Assembly (NCBI RefSeq): GCF_900113005.1
Contig: NZ_FONW01000002.1
Coordinates: 186,001-250,000 of the forward strand
Length of the DNA stretch: 64,000 nt
Source: Sunxiuqinia elliptica
GTDB lineage: Bacteria > Bacteroidota > Bacteroidia > Bacteroidales > Prolixibacteraceae
Direction of reading: 5' to 3'
Notes under the pieces: generated by a model
Database searches by the model: none
Seen by the model: only the letters and a program-made list of their open reading frames with translations
Told to the model about the DNA's origin: nothing
Shown here: positions 40,931 through 48,988 of the stretch, one piece after another
How positions within the stretch are numbered: position 1 is the first letter of the stretch
Layout: every line of letters starts with the position of its first letter
Position numbers and translations under genes: made by a program

Positions 40931-41455
40931 ATGAAGGTTTTAGTTGCTTCACAAAATCCGGTCAAAGTTAATGCCGTTAAAGAAGCTTTCAAAATTTGTT
41001 TTTCAACGCCTGCTGATGTTTTGGGAGTTGCTTCCGAGTCAGGAGTTGCAGATCAGCCAGCTACGAGTGATGAGACTAAACGCGGAGCACAGAACCGAGT
41101 TGATTACTTATTGAATCGCGTAGGAGATGCTGACTTTTTTGTTGGTATTGAAGGAGGACTTGAAACGATTGATAACCGCTTGCAAGCTTTTGCGTGGATT
41201 GTAGTTTCGGATGGTGAAAAACAAGCACTTGGGCGCACCGGAAGTTTTGAGTTGCCGCCGGAAATTGCTCGCCTAATTGCTTCAGGCTTGGAATTGGGTG
41301 ATGCGAATGACCAGGTTTTCAAGAAAGAGAACTCGAAACAAAAAAATGGGGCTGTTGGCTTATTGACCAATGATTTACTAACTCGCCAACAGCTATACCA
41401 ACACGGACTTGTGTTGGCATTAATTCCATTTTTGAATAAAAAATTGTATCCCTAA
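40931..41455 (+). CDS. yjjX: inosine/xanthosine triphosphatase
   Basis: Hydrolyses non-canonical purine nucleoside triphosphates (ITP, XTP), keeping them out of nucleic acids. The 174-residue protein matches YjjX: KVLVASQNPVKVNAVKEAF, SGVADQPATSDETKRGAQNR, DFFVGIEGGLETI and FELPPEIARLI, then NGAVGLLTNDLLTRQQLYQHGLVLAL. Its last codons overlap the next convergent gene by 4 bases; the shared CTAA holds stops for both. Single-gene unit. Confidence 0.93.
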   Translation: MKVLVASQNPVKVNAVKEAFKICFSTPADVLGVASESGVADQPATSDETKRGAQNRVDYLLNRVGDADFFVGIEGGLETIDNRLQAFAWIVVSDGEKQALGRTGSFELPPEIARLIASGLELGDANDQVFKKENSKQKNGAVGLLTNDLLTRQQLYQHGLVLALIPFLNKKLYP

Positions 41456-41766
41456 AAGTTGATTTTTTTCAAAACCTGGTTGATCTTGATGCGTTCTTCA
41501 TCAAGCATGATGATCTGGATATTTTGTTTGAGCAATCCGTCATGTGCTTTAGGACCAACTTCTCCGGTTATAATTTTCGATACGTTCTCGTTGGCGAGTA
41601 GTTGTACCACGCGAGGAGCAACGTCATTTTCTTCCTGGCAATAGGGGTTTACAATAAAACGAGATTCTTTTCCGTCAGAAAGATAGAAATAGGGCGCGCG
41701 TCCGAATCGAAGATCCATCGGGGCTGTTACTTTTTTGTCAGTAGCACTGATTGCAATCATACACAT
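41452..41766 (-). CDS. dinitrogenase iron-molybdenum cofactor-binding family protein
   Basis: A 104-residue NifX/NifB-like domain: IAISATDKKVTAPMDLRFGRAPYFYL, and NENVSKIITGEVGPKAHDGLLKQNIQIIMLD. In nitrogen fixers this fold carries FeMo-co; in others, including Bacteroidota, it is an Fe-S or metal-cluster carrier of unknown target. Only the cofactor-binding domain is present, and no nif genes are nearby. ATG at 41766 is chosen; the frame extends upstream over the neighbouring gene. It lies 31 bases downstream of the carboxymuconolactone-like gene on the same strand. Confidence 0.82.
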   Translation of the reverse strand: MCMIAISATDKKVTAPMDLRFGRAPYFYLSDGKESRFIVNPYCQEENDVAPRVVQLLANENVSKIITGEVGPKAHDGLLKQNIQIIMLDEERIKINQVLKKINF

Positions 41767-41797
41767 TAATTTATAAAGTTCACATTTTGAGTTTGTT

Positions 41798-42142
41798 TTA
41801 CTTCTCAAGAAGAGCTTCCCAATATTCAACAGCTCGCCTGGTATGAGGAATAACAATTGTACCTCCTACAAGGTTTGCAATGCTTAAAACTTCGAAGAGC
41901 TCTTCGGTTGTTGTCCCTTGCTCAAAACATTTTTCCAAATGGTATTTCACACAGTCATCGCAACGCAAAACTAATGACGATACCAAGCCCAGCATCTCTT
42001 TGGTTTTTATGCTTAGAGCACCTTCCTGGTAGGCCAAGGTGTCAATGCTGTAAATACGCTTCATAACCTTATTGTTTGAAGCAAGGATTTTTTCATTCAT
42101 CGCTGTGCGATAAGCTTGGAAATCTTCAATTAGTTTGCTCAT
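41798..42142 (-). CDS. carboxymuconolactone decarboxylase family (AhpD-like) protein
   Basis: A 114-residue AhpD-like helical protein. The redox motif is CDDCVKYHLEKC (CxxC with a following His), and KTKEMLGLVSSLVLR precedes it. Members act as peroxidase partners, antioxidants or oxidoreductases. Single-domain, cytoplasmic. It is followed by the NifX-like gene 31 bases downstream, so both could belong to a redox or metal stress unit; that is inference. Confidence 0.85.
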   Translation of the reverse strand: MSKLIEDFQAYRTAMNEKILASNNKVMKRIYSIDTLAYQEGALSIKTKEMLGLVSSLVLRCDDCVKYHLEKCFEQGTTTEELFEVLSIANLVGGTIVIPHTRRAVEYWEALLEK

Positions 42143-42242
42143 AGAATTCGAATTTGCCTTTTATAACGGGGTTTTTGCTGAATAAGTATGCAGCAATATA
42201 AGTCCTTTTCTTTTGTTCGGGTAATTTGTCGATTACACCTAT

Positions 42243-43577
42243 TTAATCAACTAGTTCCGCAATTAAAGTTGTTTGTGTGCATTGCGTCACCCTGACTTGT
42301 ACTGTTTCTCCTTTGTGGAAGTTACGGTCAGGGAAAACAACTACCTTATTGGTCGAAGTCCGTCCAACTAATTCTTGATCACTCTTTTTAGAGGTTCCTT
42401 CCACTAAAACATCGACTATTTTGCCAATATCGTTCTGGTTACTTTGCAACGAGAGCCGATTCTGAAGGGCAATGATTTCGTTTAGTCGACGTGTTTTAAC
42501 TTCCTCCGGTACATCATCCTCCAAGTGTTTGTGGGCATAAGTCCCAGGACGCTCCGAGTATTTGAACATGAAAGCCATATCGAAGCCTGCCCATTCCATC
42601 AGTGACAGGGTTTCCTGATGATCTTCTTCTGTTTCAGTGCAAAATCCGGAGAAAACATCGGTTGATATCCCACAGTCTGGAATAATGTTGCGTATAGCTT
42701 CAATACGCTTCATGTACCATTCCCGATCGTATTTCCGGTTCATCAGGTTGAGTATTTTGGAACTTCCCGATTGCAGGGGCAGATGAATATGACGACAAAT
42801 GTTGGGGTGTGCTGCAATCTGGGTTAAAACTTTGTCCGACATGTCTTTGGGGTGCGAGGTTGTGAAGCGAACTCTCAGCGAAGGAACGGCTTCGGCAACC
42901 ATACCTAGCAAATCCCAGAAACGAACCGGTTTGCGTTCTCCTTCAGGTAACCATTTGTAAGAGTTAACATTTTGTCCAAGCAAGGTAATTTCTTTATAGC
43001 CTTTACTTTCCAGGTCACGCACTTCGTTTAAAATATCCTGTGGCGAACGGCTGCGCTCGCGTCCTCGGGTGTAGGGTACAATACAGTAGGTGCAGAAGTT
43101 GTTACACCCACGGGTGATGCTGACAAATCCGCTAATGGTTTTGTCGCCAATACGTACCGGCGTGATTTTATCGTAAGTTTCGTTTGTTGATAACTCAACA
43201 TTGATGGCTGGTTCATGATCCATTGCCTTGTCCATCAAGTAGGGTAAATCACGGTAAGCATCAGGCCCGGCAACTAAGTCCACAGCTTCATGTTCCAAAA
43301 ATCGGTCACCAACTCGTTCTGCCATACATCCTAAGATGCCAACAACCAGTTGCTTATTTTTCTTTTTGAAACCTTTTAGGTGATTTAGCCTTCCCCAAAT
43401 TCGCTGCTCGGCATTGTCTCGGATTGAGCAGGTATTAATGAAGATGGCGTCGGCTTCTTCTGCGGTGTCACAAAGTTGATACTTGCGGTCCTGTAAAATG
43501 GCGGCTACCACTTCACTGTCGGCTACATTCATCTGGCAGCCATAGGTTTCGATAAATAGTTTTTTCTCTCTCATCAT
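42243..43577 (-). CDS. miaB: tRNA-2-methylthio-N6-dimethylallyladenosine synthase
   Basis: Radical-SAM enzyme that methylthiolates i6A37 in tRNAs reading U-starting codons. The 444-residue protein has the UPF0004 domain (FIETYGCQMNVADSEV, FINTCSIRDNAEQRI, GCMAER with the three auxiliary-cluster Cys), the radical-SAM CxxxCxxC in RGCNNFCTYCIVPYTRGRERSRSP, HLPLQSGSSKILNLMNRKY, and a C-terminal TRAM domain (LVGRTSTNKVVVFP). ATG at 43577 is chosen over the in-frame TTG at 43595. Confidence 0.97.
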   Translation of the reverse strand: MMREKKLFIETYGCQMNVADSEVVAAILQDRKYQLCDTAEEADAIFINTCSIRDNAEQRIWGRLNHLKGFKKKNKQLVVGILGCMAERVGDRFLEHEAVDLVAGPDAYRDLPYLMDKAMDHEPAINVELSTNETYDKITPVRIGDKTISGFVSITRGCNNFCTYCIVPYTRGRERSRSPQDILNEVRDLESKGYKEITLLGQNVNSYKWLPEGERKPVRFWDLLGMVAEAVPSLRVRFTTSHPKDMSDKVLTQIAAHPNICRHIHLPLQSGSSKILNLMNRKYDREWYMKRIEAIRNIIPDCGISTDVFSGFCTETEEDHQETLSLMEWAGFDMAFMFKYSERPGTYAHKHLEDDVPEEVKTRRLNEIIALQNRLSLQSNQNDIGKIVDVLVEGTSKKSDQELVGRTSTNKVVVFPDRNFHKGETVQVRVTQCTQTTLIAELVD

Positions 43578-43891
43578 ATTCAAATCAGCCTGCAAATTTA
43601 TTGATTTTAAGCGGAACCGGAAATGTAAAATTTTTAGGTGTTTTATTCGTTCTTATTTGGAGAGAAAAGGAAATGGGAATGACTCAAGCCAATGTAAAGT
43701 TTTTGGATTTTTTTAGGTGATAAAAAAGATGAATTCTTGTATTCCATCAATTAAGTATATATTTGCACTTTCAAAGGACACCTGTTAAGAAACGGACACA
43801 AAAATAATTTTTAGTGCTAGTACTGAGTTAGTTATATTTTGTGTGAATTCCCCGTTAAAGCGGGGCGGGCATCTGTTGGAAATGACACTAA
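43578..43891. other. intergenic region with promoter and leader of the SPOR-purF unit
   Basis: No gene is seen. A promoter is predicted at 43737-43765, and the stretch downstream of it is about 120 bases of untranslated leader before the ATG at 43892. A CCCCG/CGGGG hairpin lies at 43850-43865. Confidence 0.6.
43737..43765 (+). promoter_or_regulatory. predicted promoter of the SPOR-purF unit
   Basis: TTG (43737-43739) and TATATTTG (43758-43765) are 18 bases apart, close to the Bacteroidota arrangement. Transcription would begin near 43772, giving a leader of about 120 bases. Confidence 0.55.
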
Positions 43892-44383
43892 ATGATTAGG
43901 CAGATGAAGTTTGTATTTATTCAGATTGTATTTATCCTTTTTAGCTTGAGCCTTCGTGCTCAGGAGTTCGTTTACAACCCTACCCAAAATGTTCCAGATG
44001 TAACGTCAGAGACGATCGCAGACCGGCTTTCAGTAAGTCAGGATGCTCGAATTGACACCTTGTTGAAAAGACATGTTGCCATGAATAAGCGCGTGAATGG
44101 AACAGAAGGTTACCGATTGGAAATTTTCTTTAGCTCGAGCCTAAGAGCAAGAGAGGAAGCATTGGAAGTTAAAACTGATTTTCTGAGAAAGTATCCGGAT
44201 GAGCAGGCGTATATGATTTTTCAAAGTCCCGATTTCAAAGTTCGGGTTGGAGATTTCAGAACAAAAAGTGAAGCATTAGTTCTTCGGAACCGTATCAAAA
44301 AAACGTATCCGAATGCTTTTATCGTGAAAGATATTATTCAGTTTCCAAAACTATTTATTACCGACAGACAGAGCAATGAGTGA
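43892..44383 (+). CDS. SPOR-domain-like exported protein
   Basis: A 163-residue protein with a signal peptide (VFIQIVFILFSLSLRAQ) and a C-terminal SPOR-like domain (GYRLEIFFSSSLRAREEALEVKTDFLRKYP, FKVRVGDFRTKSEALVLRNRIKKTYP). SPOR domains bind glycan strands of peptidoglycan, especially at division septa. The last bases overlap the next gene by 8 bases (start at 44376), so translation is probably coupled. A role in wall metabolism is inferred from the domain; the link with the purF gene downstream is puzzling. Confidence 0.8.
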   Translation: MIRQMKFVFIQIVFILFSLSLRAQEFVYNPTQNVPDVTSETIADRLSVSQDARIDTLLKRHVAMNKRVNGTEGYRLEIFFSSSLRAREEALEVKTDFLRKYPDEQAYMIFQSPDFKVRVGDFRTKSEALVLRNRIKKTYPNAFIVKDIIQFPKLFITDRQSNE

Positions 44384-46274
44384 ATCGATTAAACATGAGT
44401 GTGGAATTGCGCTAATCCGACTGAAAAAACCTTTAAGTTATTATCAGGAAAAGTATGGCACTTGGCGATATGGAATCAACAAGCTATACCTTCTAATGGA
44501 AAAACAACACAACCGCGGGCAAGATGGTGCAGGTGTGGTTAGTGTGAAAATGAATCTGAAACCAGGCCAGGAGTATATTAGCCGTTACCGCTCAATCGAA
44601 CAAAATCCAATTAAAGATGTGTTCGATAAAATTTCGAAGAGTGTTACTAAGGCGGTTAAATCCGGGAAAGATATAAACGATACAGAATGGGTGTACAAAA
44701 ACTTGCCTTACTCAGGTGAGTTGTATTTAGGGCACCTGAGGTATGGTACTTTTGGTCGAAACAGTATTCACTTTGTGCATCCGGTGATGCGCCAGAATAA
44801 CTGGAAGTCGCGCACATTGGTATTGGCCGGGAACTTTAACCTGACAAATACCGACGAGTTGTTTCAGAAATTGATTGACTTGGGACAACATCCAAAGAAT
44901 TATACCGATACCGTGACCGTGCTTGAGAAAGTGGGGCACTTTTTAGATGAGGAAAACCAATTCCGATTCCGTCAATATAAGAATGAAGGCTACTCAAACC
45001 GCGAAATTTCTCCTTTAATTGAGGAAAATCTGGATGTGCAAAGTATTCTTGAGAATGCGAGCAGAGATTGGGATGGTGGTTATGCAATGGCTGGTTTGGT
45101 TGGTCATGGCGATGCTTTTGTTACGCGCGACCCATGGGGAATCCGTCCGGCTCACTACTATGAAGATGATGAGATTGTCGTGGTCGCTTCTGAGCGTCCG
45201 GTGATTCAAACCGTGATGGATGTGAATGCAAATCAGGTGAAGGAAATCAAGCCGGGTGAAGCCATGATCATTAAGCGGAATGGAGAAGTTTCGCATCAAA
45301 TGGTTCGGGTGCCTCATAAGAAGGTTTCTTGTTCGTTTGAGCGAATTTATTTCTCACGAGGAAGTGACAAGGATATTTATCAAGAGCGTAAGCAACTTGG
45401 ACGCTTGTTAGCTCCAGCCATTTTGAAGAGCATTGATTTTGATATTGAAAATACGGTTTTCTCATACATTCCGAATACTTCGGAGACGGCCTTCTATGGA
45501 ATGATGCAAGGTGTAAACCAACACTTGCTTGAGCGGAAGAAGAAGTTGATTCGCCAAGGGAATGGAACAATGACAGAGGAAGAATTGGAAGACATTATTT
45601 CGATGGAGCCTCGTGTTGAGAAAATTGCCATTAAAGATGTTAAGCTGCGTACCTTTATTGCAGATGATGCAAGTCGTGATGATCTGGTTGCGCACGTATA
45701 TGATGTTACCTATGGTGTGATTCAGGAAGATAAGGATACTTTGGTGATTATCGATGACTCGATTGTTCGGGGAACCACCCTGAAGAATAGTATTCTGAAG
45801 ATTTTGGATCGCTTGAATCCCAAGAAAATTATAGTTGTTTCCTCTGCTCCCCAAATTCGTTATCCTGACTGTTATGGAATTGACATGGCAGTTCTTGATA
45901 AGTTTATTGCCTTTACTGCAGCCGTTGAGTTGTTGAAAGATAAAGGCTTGGAGAATATTATTGAGGATGTTTACAAAAAGTGTAAAGCGCAGGAGAATCT
46001 TCCGAAGGAAGAAATTGTAAACTACGTGAAGGATATTTATCGGCAATCAACAGCTGAGGAAATTTCTGGTAAAATTGCTGAGTTGCTTAAGCCAGAGGGC
46101 TGCAAAGCTGAGGTTGAAATTGTTTATCAGAGCATTGAGAGTCTTCACGAGGCTTGTCCAAATGATTTGGGGGACTGGTACTTTACCGGAAACTATCCAA
46201 CACCAGGAGGAAATAAAGTAGTGAATACCTCTTTCATTAATTTTGTTGAAGGGGTACAGGGAAGAGCTTATTAG
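44376..46274 (+). CDS. purF: amidophosphoribosyltransferase-like protein (PurF homologue)
   Basis: First step of purine synthesis: PRPP + glutamine to phosphoribosylamine. The 632-residue protein begins with a 8-residue propeptide and Cys9 (HECGIALIRL), the glutamine-amidotransferase nucleophile after processing. QHNRGQDGAGVVS and HLRYGTFGRNSIHF lie in this domain. The PRTase domain has the PRPP loop VIIDDSIVRGTTLKN, and PQIRYPDCYGID is further on. It is longer than E. coli PurF (505) because of inserts and a C-terminal tail; Bacteroidota carry such long forms. Start overlaps the upstream SPOR gene. A terminator follows. Confidence 0.9.
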   Translation: MSESIKHECGIALIRLKKPLSYYQEKYGTWRYGINKLYLLMEKQHNRGQDGAGVVSVKMNLKPGQEYISRYRSIEQNPIKDVFDKISKSVTKAVKSGKDINDTEWVYKNLPYSGELYLGHLRYGTFGRNSIHFVHPVMRQNNWKSRTLVLAGNFNLTNTDELFQKLIDLGQHPKNYTDTVTVLEKVGHFLDEENQFRFRQYKNEGYSNREISPLIEENLDVQSILENASRDWDGGYAMAGLVGHGDAFVTRDPWGIRPAHYYEDDEIVVVASERPVIQTVMDVNANQVKEIKPGEAMIIKRNGEVSHQMVRVPHKKVSCSFERIYFSRGSDKDIYQERKQLGRLLAPAILKSIDFDIENTVFSYIPNTSETAFYGMMQGVNQHLLERKKKLIRQGNGTMTEEELEDIISMEPRVEKIAIKDVKLRTFIADDASRDDLVAHVYDVTYGVIQEDKDTLVIIDDSIVRGTTLKNSILKILDRLNPKKIIVVSSAPQIRYPDCYGIDMAVLDKFIAFTAAVELLKDKGLENIIEDVYKKCKAQENLPKEEIVNYVKDIYRQSTAEEISGKIAELLKPEGCKAEVEIVYQSIESLHEACPNDLGDWYFTGNYPTPGGNKVVNTSFINFVEGVQGRAY

Positions 46275-46293
46275 TAAGAATTAACTAGATATG

Positions 46294-46325
46294 AAAAAAG
46301 CAGGCTGAAAGGCCTGCTTTTTTTA
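46294..46325 (+). terminator. purF terminator
   Basis: AAGCAGGC pairs with GCCTGCTT around a short TGAAAG loop, followed by a long T run on the plus strand and preceded by A's. Confidence 0.85.
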
Positions 46326-46343
46326 TGGTGTAAAAAATATTAT

Positions 46344-47303
46344 TTAAATAGGTGTTGGGAAATCGTCATCTTCTTTCCCTTTGACGTAAGTTTCAATGTG
46401 GCGATCCTTTTTGGCTTCGTAAATATCCTTGATTGTTAGGATAATTCCGGTTTCTTCAACATCACCAAAACGGTCATTGAGCACCGTTCCAAAAGTCTTC
46501 ATCGATGGGCTGAGGTTCATATACGCATTAATCAATGGTGGAATATTTTCACCATACTCCCGAACTCGTTGAGTTAATATCTTATAATCCTCTTTGTAGG
46601 AGCCACCATCGAATATCTTTGCAAGTGCTTCAGTGTCCATGTTTAACTCCATGGGTTTCTTAGGAGAAACCAAATTTTCCTGATCACGGAAATACTTTAA
46701 AAAGAAGTATTGAATCAAGTTCCGCGCATCGGTATGGAAATGCGAGTACATGGTTACTTTACCAAAGAAATATTTCATTTCCGGATGATCTACAATCAGA
46801 GCTCCCAGTCCGTCCCACAAATTGTCAAGAGCAAATAGTGCTTTCGCGCCTGCTTTGCTCGATTGGTAGGCTGGCTGAACAAACGAACGTCCAAGCTCGA
46901 GTGTATATGGAAGGTAGTTCTTTTTAAAATCTTCTGAAAAGTGAAATAGTCGTGAAGTTGCCAAGATCACATCACCGTTTTCGTCCCGGGGTAAGTTAGC
47001 ACACATGATGTATCTGTAGCCTCCCAGGATTTCCTGGGCATCCGGATCCCAAACGATTAATTGATGATAAGGATTCTCACTAGTGTCGTACTGGTCAATG
47101 TCGATCTCTTTTCCGGTCCCCCCTCCAGCTTCGCGAAAAGTGATTTCACGTAACCGGCCAATTTCATGCATTACATTAGGAGAATCGTGATGCGTAATCA
47201 CATAGATCTCATTGGCACCTTTGTTGGTCTTCCGAAGAAGCTTTTCTGCAGTTAATTCGGCTAGTATTGCTTCTTTGGGCATCGGTGCAACAATATCTTT
47301 CAT
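46344..47303 (-). CDS. glsB: GNAT-like N-acyltransferase, probable glycine N-acyltransferase
   Basis: A 319-residue GNAT-type acyltransferase of the OlsB/GlsB type. Motifs: VMHEIGRLREITFREAGGGTG, QLIVWDPDAQEILGGYRYIMC, LELGRSFVQPAYQSSKAGAKALFALDNLWDGLGALI. In Bacteroides thetaiotaomicron GlsB makes N-acyl-glycine (commendamide), which GlsA then O-acylates to glycine lipids. The neighbouring gene on the same strand, 76 bases upstream, is the matching acyltransferase, which supports the assignment. Ornithine-lipid synthesis is the main alternative. Confidence 0.75.
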   Translation of the reverse strand: MKDIVAPMPKEAILAELTAEKLLRKTNKGANEIYVITHHDSPNVMHEIGRLREITFREAGGGTGKEIDIDQYDTSENPYHQLIVWDPDAQEILGGYRYIMCANLPRDENGDVILATSRLFHFSEDFKKNYLPYTLELGRSFVQPAYQSSKAGAKALFALDNLWDGLGALIVDHPEMKYFFGKVTMYSHFHTDARNLIQYFFLKYFRDQENLVSPKKPMELNMDTEALAKIFDGGSYKEDYKILTQRVREYGENIPPLINAYMNLSPSMKTFGTVLNDRFGDVEETGIILTIKDIYEAKKDRHIETYVKGKEDDDFPTPI

Positions 47304-47379
47304 ACTTAGTCCGCTAATTTTGTTGAGCTACAAAACTATAAAAATTTATTGAAGAAAATGGGTCATAGAAACTTTAAAT

Positions 47380-48222
47380 TCAATGCTTCCCCGATTCACT
47401 CATTGCATATACCTTCTCTCTGACATAGTCAGCCCACTCATTCTGTTTTTTGCTTTTATCGAATGTGGTGTAAGGAATAGGTTTACCAAAGGAAATTGTG
47501 AATTTTTGTCCCCGGTGCTTGAAGGTTTCGTCAGACAGGAAAAACTGCTCTAAGTTCCACTTTAGCCTGATTGCTTTGCGAAAGTTGGCAAGCTTATAGA
47601 AGAAATTAGAGTTGCGCCCACTGACATGTACCGGGATGATGTCCCTTTGGTATTGAACTGATTTTTGGATGAAATGCTTTTTCCACTCAGTGTCTGTGAT
47701 CTTTCCGTTAATTTTTCGGGAGGCATAGCCTGATGGAAAAATCAGAATTTGAACATCTGACTGGTATTGTTCTTGTACAATCCTGGCGACATTTCGTCCG
47801 TGGCCTCCATGTTTATTGATAGGAACAAACACACTTTCCAGCTGGGGGATGTTCATTAAAACGTCATTAACAAGAAAGCGCACTTCTCCCAGTAGTTTGT
47901 TAACGTTTGACATGAGTAGCAAGCCATCGAAACCGCCTAGTGGGTGATTCGACGCGAAAATAAATCGCCCGGATTCGGGAATGTTCTCGATCCCAATAAC
48001 CTCTTCTTTGACATCAAAATGTTCGACTACTTTATGGACAAAATCGATGCCTTTTTGGTCGCCGTACTTGGCCAGTATTTCGTTAACATCATTGATATGC
48101 ATGATCCGGGTGATGTAGTTATAAATAAAACCCGGAATAAACCTGGCTAGCTTGGGGCTCTTTTCTGCAAAAACCGTACGAATATTGATCGGTTTTATCC
48201 CATTCGGATATTGATCAGCCAT
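47380..48222 (-). CDS. glsA: 1-acyltransferase, probable GlsA O-acyltransferase
   Basis: A 280-residue lysophospholipid acyltransferase-like enzyme. The catalytic motif is FASNHPLGGFDGLLLM (His and Asp), and VLIFPSGYASRKINGKI and IPVHVSGRNSNFFYKLANFRKAI are the acceptor-binding motifs. The order glsA-glsB and the family pair fit glycine-lipid or ornithine-lipid synthesis: GlsB makes the N-acyl amino acid and this enzyme adds the second acyl group to its hydroxy fatty acid. Membrane-associated, with no membrane-spanning helix. Confidence 0.75.
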   Translation of the reverse strand: MADQYPNGIKPINIRTVFAEKSPKLARFIPGFIYNYITRIMHINDVNEILAKYGDQKGIDFVHKVVEHFDVKEEVIGIENIPESGRFIFASNHPLGGFDGLLLMSNVNKLLGEVRFLVNDVLMNIPQLESVFVPINKHGGHGRNVARIVQEQYQSDVQILIFPSGYASRKINGKITDTEWKKHFIQKSVQYQRDIIPVHVSGRNSNFFYKLANFRKAIRLKWNLEQFFLSDETFKHRGQKFTISFGKPIPYTTFDKSKKQNEWADYVREKVYAMSESGKH

Positions 48223-48443
48223 TTGATTTTATTTTGAATCCCGAAAAATAGGAAATAAATCTGAGCTCGATCTTTTGTTTGTGTTATTTCCTGTGCATAA
48301 TTGATGTATATTTGTTTTATCAACGGGTGTTGAAAAAATCTTATCATTTATTAGTGTGCAATAAAACAGCTAATTAACTGTTGTTATTAACAGGTATTTT
48401 GAGGTTATCAACAAAAAATGAACAGATTGATTTTGGAGGCGAG

Positions 48444-48493
48444 GTGGAAAAATGTGGAAGAGAGTGACTGAAAGTGGTATTTTGGGGAAGAAA
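48444..48493 (+). promoter_or_regulatory. MraZ-type operator: five decamers in 10-bp period
   Basis: The decamers are GTGGAAAAAT, GTGGAAGAGA, GTGACTGAAA, GTGGTATTTT and GGGGAAGAAA, in strict 10-bp register. MraZ is known to bind TGGG-like direct repeats with 10-bp spacing upstream of mraZ in other bacteria. Box 3 is degenerate. Box 5 starts on the last base of the -33 element, so MraZ binding would occlude the promoter. Confidence 0.75.
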
Positions 48494-48511
48494 TTACTAA
48501 TTTTACGTTTG
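48481..48511 (+). promoter_or_regulatory. predicted mraZ (dcw cluster) promoter
   Basis: TTTG (48481-48484) is followed after exactly 19 bases by TACGTTTG (48504-48511), fitting both Bacteroidota elements. Transcription would start near 48518, leaving a leader of about 13 bases before the mraZ ATG at 48531. Confidence 0.7.
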
Positions 48512-48530
48512 AAAAATAGACGATTAACAC

Positions 48531-48986
48531 ATGGATTTCTCAGCAGAAAAAAACGCAACATTTGACGAAAAAGGACGTGTTGTTCTGCCTGTCGACTACA
48601 AAAATGAGATGGGGGGGCGGATTCCTAATGGTCAGTTAGCTGTTGAGATTGACCCATTTGAGAAATGCCTGAACATTTATCCTCTGGAGGCCTGGGAGTC
48701 TAGGTTAGCCTCGTTTAAAGCCAAACTAAACCGAAACAATCCCCGGCAAAGTCGTTTGCTGGATATGATTTACCGCAATTTTAAGATTATTAATGTTCCC
48801 GAAAGTTGCCGCATGAATATGCCTAATTCATTTCTGGAGAAGGTGAAGATTTCGAAGGAGGTCGTTTTTGTTGGAGTAGGGGACCGGATTCGTTTGTGGG
48901 ATGTCAAAGAATATGAAGCTTACCTGGGAACAGGAGGCGATTATGGAGAATTGTTTGCAGAGTTTTTTGGATCAACGGAGGAGTAA
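48531..48986 (+). CDS. mraZ: MraZ, transcriptional regulator of the dcw cluster
   Basis: A 151-residue DNA-binding protein with two SpoVT/AbrB-like half domains. The first half has ATFDEKGRVVLPVDYKNEMGG (the conserved DxKGRxxxP loop in variant form), and the second includes YRNFKIINVPESCRMNMPNSF. In other bacteria MraZ represses its own promoter and the dcw genes through repeats like those found here. It is the first gene of the cluster, 2 bases before rsmH. Confidence 0.93.
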   Translation: MDFSAEKNATFDEKGRVVLPVDYKNEMGGRIPNGQLAVEIDPFEKCLNIYPLEAWESRLASFKAKLNRNNPRQSRLLDMIYRNFKIINVPESCRMNMPNSFLEKVKISKEVVFVGVGDRIRLWDVKEYEAYLGTGGDYGELFAEFFGSTEE

Positions 48987-48988
48987 AC

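Larger units (their letters stand above)
48223..48530. other. intergenic region upstream of mraZ
   Basis: No gene of coding character. It holds the five-decamer MraZ-type box array (48444-48493) and the predicted promoter (48481-48511). The left part (48223-48430) is A/T-rich without recognised features; it should also contain the glsA promoter. Confidence 0.6.

Noticed and set aside
43850-43865. CCCCG/CGGGG hairpin as terminator
   Set aside because: There is no T run and a gene starts 27 bases later, so it cannot be a normal terminator; kept only as part of the leader.
45462-46046. 194-codon open frame on the minus strand
   Set aside because: It is antisense to the PRTase part of purF; composition and lack of motifs mark it as a shadow frame.
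48434-48443. Sixth MraZ box at 48434
   Set aside because: TGGAGGCGAG resembles a box but is one base out of the 10-bp register, so it was not counted.
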